Shown here: positions 33,360 to 42,417 of the stretch, piece by piece | Position numbering within the stretch: the first letter of the stretch is position 1 | Layout: every line of letters starts with the position of its first letter | Source of the DNA: Lentisphaeria bacterium | GTDB taxonomy: Bacteria; Verrucomicrobiota; Lentisphaeria; Victivallales; Victivallaceae | NCBI GenBank assembly: GCA_017504435.1 | Contig: JAFVRD010000020.1 | Coordinates: forward strand, 1-47,928 | DNA: 47,928 bases | Direction: 5' to 3' | Translations under genes and position numbers: made by a program | The notes under the pieces: generated by a model | What the model saw: only the letters and a program-made list of their open reading frames with translations | Told to the model about the DNA's origin: nothing | The model's database searches: none

Positions 33360-33388
33360 AAAAAAAGCATCGATGTTTTTTTCAATGC
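33360..33388 (-). terminator. Terminator of the wzx-wzy unit
   Basis: On the minus strand GCATTGA and TCGATGC pair over 7 bp (one wobble) around an 8-base loop, followed directly by seven T (33360-33366). It begins 7 bases after the wzy stop. Confidence 0.65.
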
Positions 33389-33395
33389 CGTATTT

Positions 33396-34595
33396 TCATG
33401 TTATTTTATGATTTGTAATATTGTTCGCGGATACCTTCTCGGAATAGAAAAAATATGATATAACGGTAAAAATCATAAGAAACGCCCAAATATAGTATAT
33501 GTTCGAAACAGTGCCGCCAAAAGCAACAATAAAAATCAGTGTCGGTATGGACAAAAACTCAGTTATTGCACAACTGAATACCAATCCCCATCCCAGAAAA
33601 TACGTTATTACCCCCCGGTCGGTCCAAACAGTGTGCATTTCATTCAGGTGTCCATCTGCCAGTGCCACGTCCGTACCATATCCCAGCCAGGTTCGAGAAT
33701 CACCAAAATCCAACGCGAACGCATTTAAAAACGGTGCGACCCGGGCAGCGGCACTGTGATCAGCTTCGATAACATTTTGAGCGTCTCCGGTAAGAGCAGC
33801 CTCTGATGTAACCAACATTCGCTGTACCGGTTCATAGTCGGTATTAAACAGCCAAATCATAAAAATAGCAAAAAAAGGAATTGTATAAAAAATCTGTTTT
33901 TTGCTCATAAAATATAACGACAAGAGCCCTAAAACAAAAATAGCTGTACCGCTGAACATTGAAATCATTGTATAAATGAATCCCAACAACAAAAAACGAT
34001 ATTTGCTGAATAAATATGCAAGAGTTACCGGTTCACCGTTTATGAATTCAGTGGTTTTCAAAAATCCGAAAAACAATATCCCCATGATTCGCGCACTATG
34101 TGACGGCTCCAACGAAAGTCCCGGTACCTTCATGGCACTGTCGGGTGGCACGTAATGAAAATTGATCAGCGGCAACTCTCCGCCGCCGGCAACTGACCAT
34201 ACTTGCTGAATGACAATCGCGATAATATATGCCCACAATGCAACTTTTAATAATCTTTGAAAATATTCTTTTGTAAAAGCCCCGGCATAAACCAGATTAT
34301 AAAACATCATATACATGCAAAAAAACATCGCACTGTATCCCAAAGTCTCCAATCGTGGGGAATCAAAACGAAGATACATCGAAGCAAACAGCCACAATAA
34401 ATACACCAATCCCCAAACAAAAGCCTTGGAAAAACGTGGCACAAGGAAAATGATTATCAAAGGTGAAACACACATAGCCGTCACTTTGACCGGCGATACC
34501 AAATCACCTTCAAGCCACACATACTGCTGCCCCATCAGCAGCAAATAAAAACTTGCGATAAAACGCAAAATATGATTATTTTTTTTTATTTCCAT
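33396..34595 (-). CDS. Wzy-like O-antigen/capsule polymerase
   Basis: 399 residues with about ten hydrophobic segments and a large central periplasmic loop (about residues 255-330). The block GLSLEPSHSARI before the middle segments resembles the LEPS/EPSH motif of Wzy polymerases. It would polymerise undecaprenyl-linked repeat units at the periplasmic face. An O-antigen ligase is the alternative, since both share this topology; the presence of Wzx in the same unit favours polymerase. The ATG overlaps the end of the upstream GT2 gene by 10 bases. Confidence 0.78.
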   Translation of the reverse strand: MEIKKNNHILRFIASFYLLLMGQQYVWLEGDLVSPVKVTAMCVSPLIIIFLVPRFSKAFVWGLVYLLWLFASMYLRFDSPRLETLGYSAMFFCMYMMFYNLVYAGAFTKEYFQRLLKVALWAYIIAIVIQQVWSVAGGGELPLINFHYVPPDSAMKVPGLSLEPSHSARIMGILFFGFLKTTEFINGEPVTLAYLFSKYRFLLLGFIYTMISMFSGTAIFVLGLLSLYFMSKKQIFYTIPFFAIFMIWLFNTDYEPVQRMLVTSEAALTGDAQNVIEADHSAAARVAPFLNAFALDFGDSRTWLGYGTDVALADGHLNEMHTVWTDRGVITYFLGWGLVFSCAITEFLSIPTLIFIVAFGGTVSNIYYIWAFLMIFTVISYFFYSEKVSANNITNHKIT

Positions 34596-35437
34596 AATTG
34601 TTTCCGAAATTTAGCACTAATTAACGCAAAAAAATAAACATGCAAAAGAAAATAACCCAAGATATAAAAGAAAAAATTGTCTTTTGCATACTTTTTTTGA
34701 AAATATATTCTGGATCGACGCCACTCTTTCATTCTTCTGACAGCATTGCTTTTGGTGTTTTTTATATGGTTGTGAATGGCTTGAACTTCAGCAATATAAA
34801 ACATCTTTTTTGCAAGTTGTTTTACTTGTGCTGCCAAAATCGCTTCTTCGCAATATAAAAACGGGTATTCATCAAAAAATCCGATTTCCTGCAAGAAATC
34901 CATCCTGATCATAAAGCAACATCCGGAAACCTTTTCACATACTTGAGATTGCATAAAACTGACATTGCTGAAATTTGAAGACCGCTTTGTCAGTGCACGA
35001 AGAAAATCAAAACCGGTTTTCCAACCTCGGTCTGGTTTCATGGGATTTTGATGATAGCCGTCATGGTGCAGTATGTCTGATGCAACGACAACGATATCAT
35101 TATCATCGTCAAATTTTTTCCGCAAAGTTATTAAATAATCCGGATTAGGGAATTCCATGTCAGGATTGACGATCAATGCAAACTCCGTTCCTGATTCAGC
35201 AGCATAGCGTAACCCGATATTATTGCCGGCAGAATAACCTTTGTTATGCGTGTTTTTAATCAAAATAACGCTATTTTCAGCACAAATATCCTGCAACACT
35301 GCAACATCATCCGGACGTGAAGCATTATCCACGACGATGATATTAAAATCTATGCCGCGTTGTCGTTGCAAGTCCGCGATACACTTACGGCAATCAGTCG
35401 ATGAATTATAGTTTAATATGATTATAGAATTTTTCAT
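34586..35437 (-). CDS. GT2-family glycosyltransferase (rhamnosyltransferase-like)
   Basis: 283 residues, GT-A fold. ILNYNSSTDCRKCI at the N terminus, VVDNASRPDD, NPDMEFPNPD (metal site) and later GCCFMIRMDFLQEIGFFDE follow the WbbL-like pattern. A hydrophobic stretch near the C terminus may attach it to the membrane. It likely adds one sugar of the repeat unit; the sugar is unknown. Overlaps the upstream GT2 gene by four bases (ATGA). Confidence 0.88.
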   Translation of the reverse strand: MKNSIIILNYNSSTDCRKCIADLQRQRGIDFNIIVVDNASRPDDVAVLQDICAENSVILIKNTHNKGYSAGNNIGLRYAAESGTEFALIVNPDMEFPNPDYLITLRKKFDDDNDIVVVASDILHHDGYHQNPMKPDRGWKTGFDFLRALTKRSSNFSNVSFMQSQVCEKVSGCCFMIRMDFLQEIGFFDEYPFLYCEEAILAAQVKQLAKKMFYIAEVQAIHNHIKNTKSNAVRRMKEWRRSRIYFQKKYAKDNFFFYILGYFLLHVYFFALISAKFRKQLWK

Positions 35438-36387
35438 ATTTTAATTTTTCGTAAATTGTGTACTACAATATATATAACGCGAGACAGCCAATAACAATGT
35501 CTGGCGAGAGTCAATAATAATTTTTGTTCTTTTTTCAACCTTGTATTCATAATATTCATCTGCACATCTGGATACAACTTTTTAAATTCCGCACCTGAAA
35601 TACCTGCAGCTAAACTGGTGATCAAAACGAAAGCCTTATAATTATTCAACGTATCAGTGTATAAAAGCGGATTATTTTCATTAACATCAGCAATATATTT
35701 GTAGCACATCGCTTGCTTTAACATTTTCATGCTGTGGGAAGCAGAAGTCGCATGTTTGCGATAATGATAAAAAACATGATTAACATACGAAATACTTTTA
35801 CAAAACGGTAACATCAACGAGTTTATCAATAAATCTTCTTGCATAATGATATCGCTGGGGCAATTCACTTGTGAATTCTCCATGATTTCTTTTCTGCACA
35901 AAACATTACATAAACTTGCTAATCTCCCATCAAAAATAGTGTTAAGGTACTCTCGTGGAGTAGATACTTCAAAAAACGCCCCTGGTATTTGTTCGATTTC
36001 ACTTTTATAAGATTCATATCCGCAATAGACAATGTCAACATCATTTTCTTTTGCTTTTTGATACATCGTCTCGTACATATCATGTTCGACCCAATCATCT
36101 GGATCGCAGTGAATAATATATTCTCCAGTTGCTGCATGGATTGCATCACATCGAGTTTTTGCGACTCCTTTGTTAATATTATGCCTGATAAGTTTCACTT
36201 GATTTTTTCGTAAAGGATATTCTTCCAATACTTGCAACATTATATCAATACTGCGATCTGATGAACAATCATCAACAAAAATATATTCCAAATCCTCCAG
36301 TGTTTGCTCAAACAAACTACGTACGCATTGTTCTATGAATTTTTCAACGTTATATACTGCTATACATACAGATACTTTTGCTGTCAT
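35434..36387 (-). CDS. GT2-family glycosyltransferase
   Basis: 317 residues. VCIAVYNVEKFIEQCVRSLF, EYIFVDDCSSDRS, NKGVAKTR and CDPDDWVEHDMYE give a complete GT-A donor site with the DxD motif. The pattern is the common GT2 of capsule and O-antigen clusters. The DNA is noticeably AT-rich compared with the flanking core genes. Coupled to the next GT2 gene; 1 base after the pyruvyl transferase stop. Confidence 0.9.
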   Translation of the reverse strand: MTAKVSVCIAVYNVEKFIEQCVRSLFEQTLEDLEYIFVDDCSSDRSIDIMLQVLEEYPLRKNQVKLIRHNINKGVAKTRCDAIHAATGEYIIHCDPDDWVEHDMYETMYQKAKENDVDIVYCGYESYKSEIEQIPGAFFEVSTPREYLNTIFDGRLASLCNVLCRKEIMENSQVNCPSDIIMQEDLLINSLMLPFCKSISYVNHVFYHYRKHATSASHSMKMLKQAMCYKYIADVNENNPLLYTDTLNNYKAFVLITSLAAGISGAEFKKLYPDVQMNIMNTRLKKEQKLLLTLARHCYWLSRVIYIVVHNLRKIKI

Positions 36388-36388
36388 T

Positions 36389-37552
36389 TTATGACTCCTC
36401 CAATTGCAGTTTCAACCATTCAGAAGACATTTGTTTCCATTTCTCCATTTTTTCTTTGGAAAAACTCCCCGGAATATCAAAAACATCACCGGAAAAATCT
36501 GTGACAACAATATTTTTTCCATCAGTTTGTTCACAAAAATCTTTGATTCTGGACTTCATATTTTCCCGTTCCGGAGGTATGAATATCTTAATATTTTTTT
36601 CAAAAATCACCGAAAACATCATGGCATGAAATGAGTCTGACAACACCATGGAAGCATTACAAATATCAGTGACAAATTTCTTAGCAGATGCATATTTTAA
36701 AATTTTAACACGTGGAGAAAATAATAAAAATAGACACCATTTTATATTTTTTATAAAACAATTCCAGTTCTTATTGCCCCCGGGAATTTTTAATCGTACA
36801 CTGTGTTCGGTATACAAGTGAATTTTTTTTCGGGTATGCTTTACCAATGGAATAAGTTTCAAAAATGTATCTACGTTCTCCGACAATAAATAAACCACGA
36901 TATGATCGGATTTTTTTTCCTTGATTTGCAGAATATTTTTCCACTCTTTTGCAGTCAATAAAAGAGTGGGATCCACAACCCATTCTATTGATTTCGGAAA
37001 AAAAACACTCAGCACATCAGCTCCGGCTTTTTCCCGAACTGAAATAGCCTTAAATTTAGGAAGTGCATTTTTATATAATTGCTGTAAATCCAAGGGAATA
37101 TTTTTTACAGCAACACTGCTTGCATACGAAATTTTCGGAATTTCTTCAGGGGTATCATTCAATAAATATTCCCCTTGCTTACAATATAACGGATTCCAAA
37201 TTTGGTCGCTGCCACACAATAACAGATCATAGCGCGCAAGTTCTTTTTGTTTCAAATTGTTATGAGCAAAAGCAAAAGGTGAAGCGTTTAATAACCTTGA
37301 AATAATCTGATGGGTATTTAAATAACGTAAACATGTTTGCAAAGGAAACCCGAATAAAATCTGATATAAAACAAATTTCAACCATTCCTTGCGTCCTTTA
37401 CGATAGTACAAAAACTTATCAGTTAACCTAATAAACTCCGGCTGATGACCAAGTTTTTTCAAGTATTCCTGAGTTGCCAACGCCTGCAGGAAACCTCCGT
37501 AATTGGCATTGTCCCACCATGTGAATACTCCTATTTTTTTACCCATATCCAT
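36389..37552 (-). CDS. Polysaccharide pyruvyl transferase family protein
   Basis: 387 residues. GVFTWWDNANYGGFLQALAT at the N terminus, LLCGSDQIWNP near residue 110 and LSDSFHAMMFSVI near the C terminus are the family blocks (the last with the active-site His). It is expected to transfer pyruvate from phosphoenolpyruvate to form a ketal on a sugar, giving negative charge. Its ATG overlaps the stop of the FrhB-like gene in TAATG. This pairing recurs in polysaccharide clusters of other bacteria. Confidence 0.88.
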   Translation of the reverse strand: MDMGKKIGVFTWWDNANYGGFLQALATQEYLKKLGHQPEFIRLTDKFLYYRKGRKEWLKFVLYQILFGFPLQTCLRYLNTHQIISRLLNASPFAFAHNNLKQKELARYDLLLCGSDQIWNPLYCKQGEYLLNDTPEEIPKISYASSVAVKNIPLDLQQLYKNALPKFKAISVREKAGADVLSVFFPKSIEWVVDPTLLLTAKEWKNILQIKEKKSDHIVVYLLSENVDTFLKLIPLVKHTRKKIHLYTEHSVRLKIPGGNKNWNCFIKNIKWCLFLLFSPRVKILKYASAKKFVTDICNASMVLSDSFHAMMFSVIFEKNIKIFIPPERENMKSRIKDFCEQTDGKNIVVTDFSGDVFDIPGSFSKEKMEKWKQMSSEWLKLQLEES

Positions 37553-38748
37553 TAACCTCTCCGCAAACGTCTGGCCAAATTCAACAAACCGCAGACAGAT
37601 AAAAATTTCACAACTGTATCATGAAAACATTGTTTTAATGACGGTCGAGTCATAAACCATAACACAGTACTGATATTTTGATTCTGCCTAACCATACGCC
37701 AAAAACTGCCACGATTGGGCGGTTCTGCAACTGATTCTTCTATCATACAATTACCGACCAAACCATGCTCATAACAAACTTGATGTAAACTGACGGTTTC
37801 AAGTGTTTGCAAAAAATTCAACGCTTCTATATTATTGGCAATCACCAGAGAAATTCCTTTGTCATCATCCAGTTCAGGATAATACTTGCTGATTCCCCAA
37901 AAATCACCGATCGTCAAATCTGCTCCAGAACGGCGTTTTTTGGCAGCACAATCATAACATGACGGACGCAATGACAGATCCTGCAAAAAAGCTTTCATAT
38001 ATAGATTATCATAAAAACGTTGGGAGAAACTTTGGAAATCTTTTTTATTTGAGTTACCTTTTACGCATAAATGGTAACTCCTTTGTCCTTCGGTCTTGTC
38101 CCGAAAATTGACGGAAATCAACTCCGTAAATTTACAGTCTGATCTTAATTTTTCAATATATTTTTTCCATATCAACGGAGATGGAGCTCCATGACAAATC
38201 AATTCTGCGGTCAACAGGTTTTTATATTCGCGGTTCAAAAAATGCTTAAGTCCGGCGACCTGACAAGGAGTCCCGGTAAACAAAACTTTTCTGCCGTCAG
38301 CGAGATAACTGCGGCAACGTTGATATATATCTTCCATTCCGGCTTGTAAATATTTACTGCCGACAAAACTTGAAGCATCTTCCATATTTTCAGCAATGTC
38401 AAACATCGCGGACATAAAGTCCTTAGACCAACGAACTCCGGCGACAACACCTCCTGCGGCAAAGATTCTTTCAGCCAAAGCCGAAAAAACGCCGCCGGAA
38501 GAACTTTTTTTCTGAATTTCAGAATTAAGATGTTTGGCCGCAAATGACCGTAATGGATTTGTTTCTTTATACGGATTTGTAAATGGACATACTGAAAGAC
38601 ACTGTCTGCATTTTATACATCTGGAATGATCTGTTTGCGGGTAAAGAAAACCTTCTGCATCGCTGGTCAACGAAATACACTTTTCCGGACATACCGAGGC
38701 ACAGGCAGAGCATCCGCTACACATTTTCTTGTCTCTTATCTCAAGCAT
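37552..38748 (-). CDS. FrhB-like iron-sulfur flavoprotein (coenzyme F420 hydrogenase beta-subunit family)
   Basis: 398 residues. Two four-cysteine ferredoxin motifs at the N terminus (CSGCSACASVC near residue 10 and CIKCRQCLSVC near 44) are followed by the FrhB domain with KSSSGGVFSAL and TGTPCQVAGLK. In methanogens such proteins oxidise F420; in polysaccharide loci the role is unproven, perhaps a redox modification of a sugar. There is no sign of F420 synthesis here, so a flavin-based reaction is more likely. Confidence 0.85.
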   Translation of the reverse strand: MLEIRDKKMCSGCSACASVCPEKCISLTSDAEGFLYPQTDHSRCIKCRQCLSVCPFTNPYKETNPLRSFAAKHLNSEIQKKSSSGGVFSALAERIFAAGGVVAGVRWSKDFMSAMFDIAENMEDASSFVGSKYLQAGMEDIYQRCRSYLADGRKVLFTGTPCQVAGLKHFLNREYKNLLTAELICHGAPSPLIWKKYIEKLRSDCKFTELISVNFRDKTEGQRSYHLCVKGNSNKKDFQSFSQRFYDNLYMKAFLQDLSLRPSCYDCAAKKRRSGADLTIGDFWGISKYYPELDDDKGISLVIANNIEALNFLQTLETVSLHQVCYEHGLVGNCMIEESVAEPPNRGSFWRMVRQNQNISTVLWFMTRPSLKQCFHDTVVKFLSVCGLLNLARRLRRG

Positions 38749-40273
38749 GCTCCGGTCTCCGACGCAACATCCAACTTTTTTTCAGCATGGAACGACAGAT
38801 TTCTTTCTCGGATGTATTCATGCAAAACAACCAATAAACCATTGTCATTACGAAACAAAACAAAATCACCTCTATGCCATACCCAGTTATATCTGGTGAA
38901 TAAATGTATTTATTAAAAATCAGAAACACAGCAGTTACAACCGTTACAGCGGATACCAATGGGGTCAGTTGTCTCCAAAAAAGAGGAATATCCAATTTTA
39001 TAAATTTCCAATAATAAATATTTATAATAACTCCATTTCCCAGCAGCAACGACAGCCCCGTTCCTATGGCGCATCCGATTACCCCCATGCGAACTGCAAA
39101 AAAGTACGAAATGAACAAACCCGCTAATGATAATAAAATATACAGTACTGAACGAAACACAAGGCGTTTTTTTGCTTTTAACACTTCGATGGCAGTATTT
39201 TGTATCAAAGGAACAAGCAAAGACAACATAAGGATAACGCATACCCAGTACGCATGTTGATATTCGTCACCAGCCCAGAGCAGAATAAATTGCTGTCCAA
39301 AAATCAAAAATCCGGCGGCAACTGTCCCTATGATAAAAAATTGTAAACGACCTACTTTGACAAATAGTTTTGAAATATTATGCATATCGCTGTCTGTAAC
39401 ACTCATTCTTGTTATTTTTGGAAGCAATACACTTGAAAACGTAACAGACAGAGATATATAAAACATCACAAGACGTATGGCAGCCGCGTAAATGGCGGTT
39501 TGTTGCAAACCGCCGGTATAACTCAAAATAAATTGACCAGATGACCAATATATGTTATCCATTACTGCATTAAGAAAAATATAGAATGAATATCCGCTGA
39601 TATCTTTTAACAACGAAAAATCCATATTGCCAAAATACACCTTTATTTTCAAACGGAAAAAACAATATAGTGCATTAAATATGAGTGTCACTGCATTAAA
39701 AATAGTCATCGTAACGGCTAAAGCGACGGCTTTATACCCCCAAATCAACAATGGAATCATTACTGCTATTTGCAATAATATTCTGATTACCCCCAGTGAT
39801 TTAATGAAAAAAAATCTTTCGTATGCCGTTATTATTGCACTGAATACAGAAAATGGAAATGTCACGCATAAATTGGCGGTTAGAATATATAAAATCACTT
39901 TCATTCTGCTGACTTGTTCTGAAGTCATTTTACTGCAATCCAATACAGCATCAGCATTACAAATAATCATAAAACCGCATATTCCGACAACTATTGCAAC
40001 AATGGTGTACAGAATAAAAAACATTCCAAACATTTCATATTGTTCACAGATCTTATTCTCTGCCCGAAATTTTGCCGTAAATCGCGTAACCGCACTCCCA
40101 AGCCCAAAATCAAACAACAATAAATACGCAATGACTGAAGATGCTAATGAAAATAAGCCGTACTCTTCCTGACCAAGTTTGCGAATCAAAAAAGGAGTGT
40201 AAAGTATTCCTGACAATGTCGAAATAACTAAAAGCACATATGATAAAATGATGCCGATTTTCAACTGATTCAT
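38741..40273 (-). CDS. Wzx-like oligosaccharide flippase
   Basis: 510 residues with 12-14 hydrophobic segments throughout. The N-terminal TLSGILYTPFLIRKLGQEEYGLFSLASS is the polysaccharide-biosynthesis (MATE-like) family signature. It would flip undecaprenyl-linked repeat units across the inner membrane, feeding the Wzy-like polymerase at 33396. It overlaps the FrhB-like gene by 8 bases and the upstream gene by four (ATGA). Confidence 0.88.
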   Translation of the reverse strand: MNQLKIGIILSYVLLVISTLSGILYTPFLIRKLGQEEYGLFSLASSVIAYLLLFDFGLGSAVTRFTAKFRAENKICEQYEMFGMFFILYTIVAIVVGICGFMIICNADAVLDCSKMTSEQVSRMKVILYILTANLCVTFPFSVFSAIITAYERFFFIKSLGVIRILLQIAVMIPLLIWGYKAVALAVTMTIFNAVTLIFNALYCFFRLKIKVYFGNMDFSLLKDISGYSFYIFLNAVMDNIYWSSGQFILSYTGGLQQTAIYAAAIRLVMFYISLSVTFSSVLLPKITRMSVTDSDMHNISKLFVKVGRLQFFIIGTVAAGFLIFGQQFILLWAGDEYQHAYWVCVILMLSLLVPLIQNTAIEVLKAKKRLVFRSVLYILLSLAGLFISYFFAVRMGVIGCAIGTGLSLLLGNGVIINIYYWKFIKLDIPLFWRQLTPLVSAVTVVTAVFLIFNKYIYSPDITGYGIEVILFCFVMTMVYWLFCMNTSEKEICRSMLKKSWMLRRRPEHA

Positions 40274-41400
40274 ATATGCCTTAACACTTCGTTTTGAACA
40301 GATATACCCAGTTGTTTGCGGGCGTTATCCGAATTTTTTATACGTTCATCAGCGGTTTTCTTCGCAAATATGAATTTGAAACCTTTGCTGATCTTTTTGC
40401 GGTAATCAAGCCACATGAACTTCAGCATTTTACCTGCCGGTGCATCCGGAATATTGTATTTCTGGCGCAGCCATGACGGACGAAAACCTTCCAGACGTTT
40501 TCGCCACCACCGCAGTGAAAACGGATACCCATGAGTCATCAGTAATGCTTCAAATGGTATTGCGGCTTCCAACGCATGAACACGCAAATCTGCAAACCCA
40601 TCCGGCTTCGCAGAACCTCCAAATATTTCCGGAAATGCCAACAGCAGATTTTCAGGATTATTTATGCCGATTTTATGACAAAAATCGAAACATTTTTCCT
40701 GATTAAAACCGGGATATTTCAACAGCATTCCGGCATCTGTCAGGAATTTCGCGCCATGCTCCCAATCATGATTTATCGCAACATGTGACAACAATACTGC
40801 CCAATGCAATTCCGCCGGCAACAAATATTCACAGCTGCCATGTTGCGGAATCAAATCATTTTTCCACAATGATTCGGTGAGTTCTCCATCCCGTACCCCC
40901 GGCAGCAAATGGTGTATTTCCAGCATCACATTGCCTCTGTACAAAGGCGGCAAATGGTGGTATTTTTCGATATTTCCGGATGACTTCCAACCTTTTTCTT
41001 GCAACAAAGTCCATGCCGAGCAACAATCGTCCTGATTCTTCAAAAGCAAATCAATATCACAATGCAGACGCAATGCTCCATTGGCATAGATATTTTGCCG
41101 GATAAGCCCCATGCCCTTTAATGGAGCATACGCAACTTTTTCTGAATCAAGAATATTTTTTATTTCAGTGTATGCTGCCGAAAATTTCATATCCATTGCG
41201 GCTGATGCCATGTAACTTTTGCGAAAAATTCCGACACAATCTTCCGGCAATAAATCGTGCCAATGAAAATAAACCATCGGACCCAACTCCTGATGCAATG
41301 CAAAATCAAGCAATTCCGCATTGGGAACATAATCCGCACGGTCTTGCAGCAATGCGCCGAGAAATTCAGCTCTGAGCGTCACAGCATCCCGATAGTTCAT
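40270..41400 (-). CDS. Nucleotidyltransferase-fold protein (NTP_transf_5 family)
   Basis: 376 residues. APLKGMGLIRQNIYANGALRLHCDIDLLL near residues 95-123 is the reduced nucleotidyltransferase signature of the family often found in polysaccharide and lantibiotic-like clusters. Function is unknown. It is the first gene of the wzx-wzy unit and is preceded by a 130-base leader containing a perfect inverted repeat. The ATG at 41400 has GTGGA just upstream; a GTG nine bases earlier is possible. Confidence 0.8.
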   Translation of the reverse strand: MNYRDAVTLRAEFLGALLQDRADYVPNAELLDFALHQELGPMVYFHWHDLLPEDCVGIFRKSYMASAAMDMKFSAAYTEIKNILDSEKVAYAPLKGMGLIRQNIYANGALRLHCDIDLLLKNQDDCCSAWTLLQEKGWKSSGNIEKYHHLPPLYRGNVMLEIHHLLPGVRDGELTESLWKNDLIPQHGSCEYLLPAELHWAVLLSHVAINHDWEHGAKFLTDAGMLLKYPGFNQEKCFDFCHKIGINNPENLLLAFPEIFGGSAKPDGFADLRVHALEAAIPFEALLMTHGYPFSLRWWRKRLEGFRPSWLRQKYNIPDAPAGKMLKFMWLDYRKKISKGFKFIFAKKTADERIKNSDNARKQLGISVQNEVLRHI

Positions 41401-41423
41401 AAAATCCACTTTTTTATACTGTT

Positions 41424-41455
41424 AGTGACAGTTAACAACACTTGTAACTGTCACT
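41424..41455. repeat. Perfect 11-bp inverted repeat in the leader of the wzx-wzy unit
   Basis: AGTGACAGTTA (41424-41434) and TAACTGTCACT (41445-41455) are exact reverse complements with a 10-base spacer. The repeat starts 24 bases before the first start codon and is not followed by a T run in either direction, so it is not a terminator. It could be an operator for a dimeric regulator or a leader RNA hairpin. Confidence 0.85.
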
Positions 41456-41539
41456 GCATCACATTTTATATAACAAAACGAATATAATTGACCTGAAAAC
41501 CAGACAATTTTTTCATTTACAACACATTATTCTTGTGTT

Positions 41540-41568
41540 AATATAGTACAATCAAAGAAAAAATGCAA
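41540..41568 (-). promoter_or_regulatory. Probable promoter of the wzx-wzy unit
   Basis: On the minus strand TTGCAT (41563-41568), 17-base spacer, TATATT (41540-41545). The predicted start near 41533 leaves a leader of about 130 bases that includes the inverted repeat. Confidence 0.55.
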
Positions 41569-41569
41569 G

Positions 41570-41598
41570 TTTTTTTCAAATATTCATCTTGAAAAAAA
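41570..41598 (-). terminator. A/T-rich inverted repeat after the amidohydrolase gene, possible weak terminator
   Basis: TTTTTTTCAA (41570-41579) and TTGAAAAAAA (41589-41598) form a perfect 10-bp stem directly after the amidohydrolase stop and directly before the -35 of the next promoter. It lacks a GC-rich stem, so termination is uncertain. Confidence 0.35.
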
Positions 41599-42405
41599 TC
41601 ATAAGCCGAGCCATCCGGCAACTGTCCCCCCCATTATTCCGGCAATCGCATCTGCATCCAAACCGTTTTGCTGTAAAATATTCAGGTAATGTTTCACAGC
41701 TTCTGTTTGCAGCTCAGGATGCGAAACATAACAGTCGGATCCAAACACCAGTTTTTTGAAATGTCTTTTATTGCTGCGATCCATGATATCAATCATGTAA
41801 GAACCGACCTCTTCCGGAGTCATGCCTTTCCATGCTCCGCTTCCGGCAAGGTCACTGTATACATTCCCAAAAGACTTTGTCAGCTGTGCCGCCTGAACCC
41901 GGAAAAAACTGGTTCCCAAGTGTGCTGCCACGATTTTTAATTTAGGGAAAGATCTCGCGATTCTATCCAATCGCAGCGGATCCATATTCAACAATGCCGG
42001 ACGTTGACATTGAATATCTTTTTCCGACGCAAAAAAGCATCCGGTGTGAAATAATACCGGCATGTCAAGTTTTTCCAATTCTTCATATACCGGCATATAG
42101 AGATCATGATCATATTCGTAATACGGATAAATGCACTTTGCCGAAACACATCCCAAATCTTTGAATTTCCGGATTTGCGAGATATCCGGTGCGGTATCCC
42201 ACAAATCAATTTTTAATGCCGGCAGTAACCAGTCATGATATTCCCGGCAGTATTTTATCACCTCTTCATTGCAAACAAATTGGTATCCACCCATACTGCC
42301 GCCGCTTAAGACGGTGCGGGTTTGATTTTTTTCGCAATTTTTGACAAATACCGAAATCAAATCACGGTCTGATTTATCAAAATGGGCATGGAAATCATAA
42401 AACAT
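41599..42405 (-). CDS. TIM-barrel metal-dependent hydrolase (amidohydrolase-2 family)
   Basis: 268 residues. FYDFHAHFD at the N terminus gives the HxH metal ligands, VLFHTGCFF and VAAHLGTSF provide further histidines, and LVFGSDCYVSHPE gives the catalytic Asp. This is the amidohydrolase-2 pattern found in decarboxylases, lactonases and other enzymes; the substrate is unknown. It lies 12 bases after the 784-residue sugar-hydrolase-like gene and is probably co-transcribed, so a carbohydrate-derived substrate is possible. Confidence 0.82.
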   Translation of the reverse strand: MFYDFHAHFDKSDRDLISVFVKNCEKNQTRTVLSGGSMGGYQFVCNEEVIKYCREYHDWLLPALKIDLWDTAPDISQIRKFKDLGCVSAKCIYPYYEYDHDLYMPVYEELEKLDMPVLFHTGCFFASEKDIQCQRPALLNMDPLRLDRIARSFPKLKIVAAHLGTSFFRVQAAQLTKSFGNVYSDLAGSGAWKGMTPEEVGSYMIDIMDRSNKRHFKKLVFGSDCYVSHPELQTEAVKHYLNILQQNGLDADAIAGIMGGTVAGWLGL

Positions 42406-42417
42406 AATAGCGAATCC

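Noticed and set aside
41410-41598. JUMPstart/ops antitermination element before the polysaccharide unit
   Set aside because: Looked for GGCGGTAGCGTG-type sequence in the leader; none is present. The inverted repeat there is a different structure.
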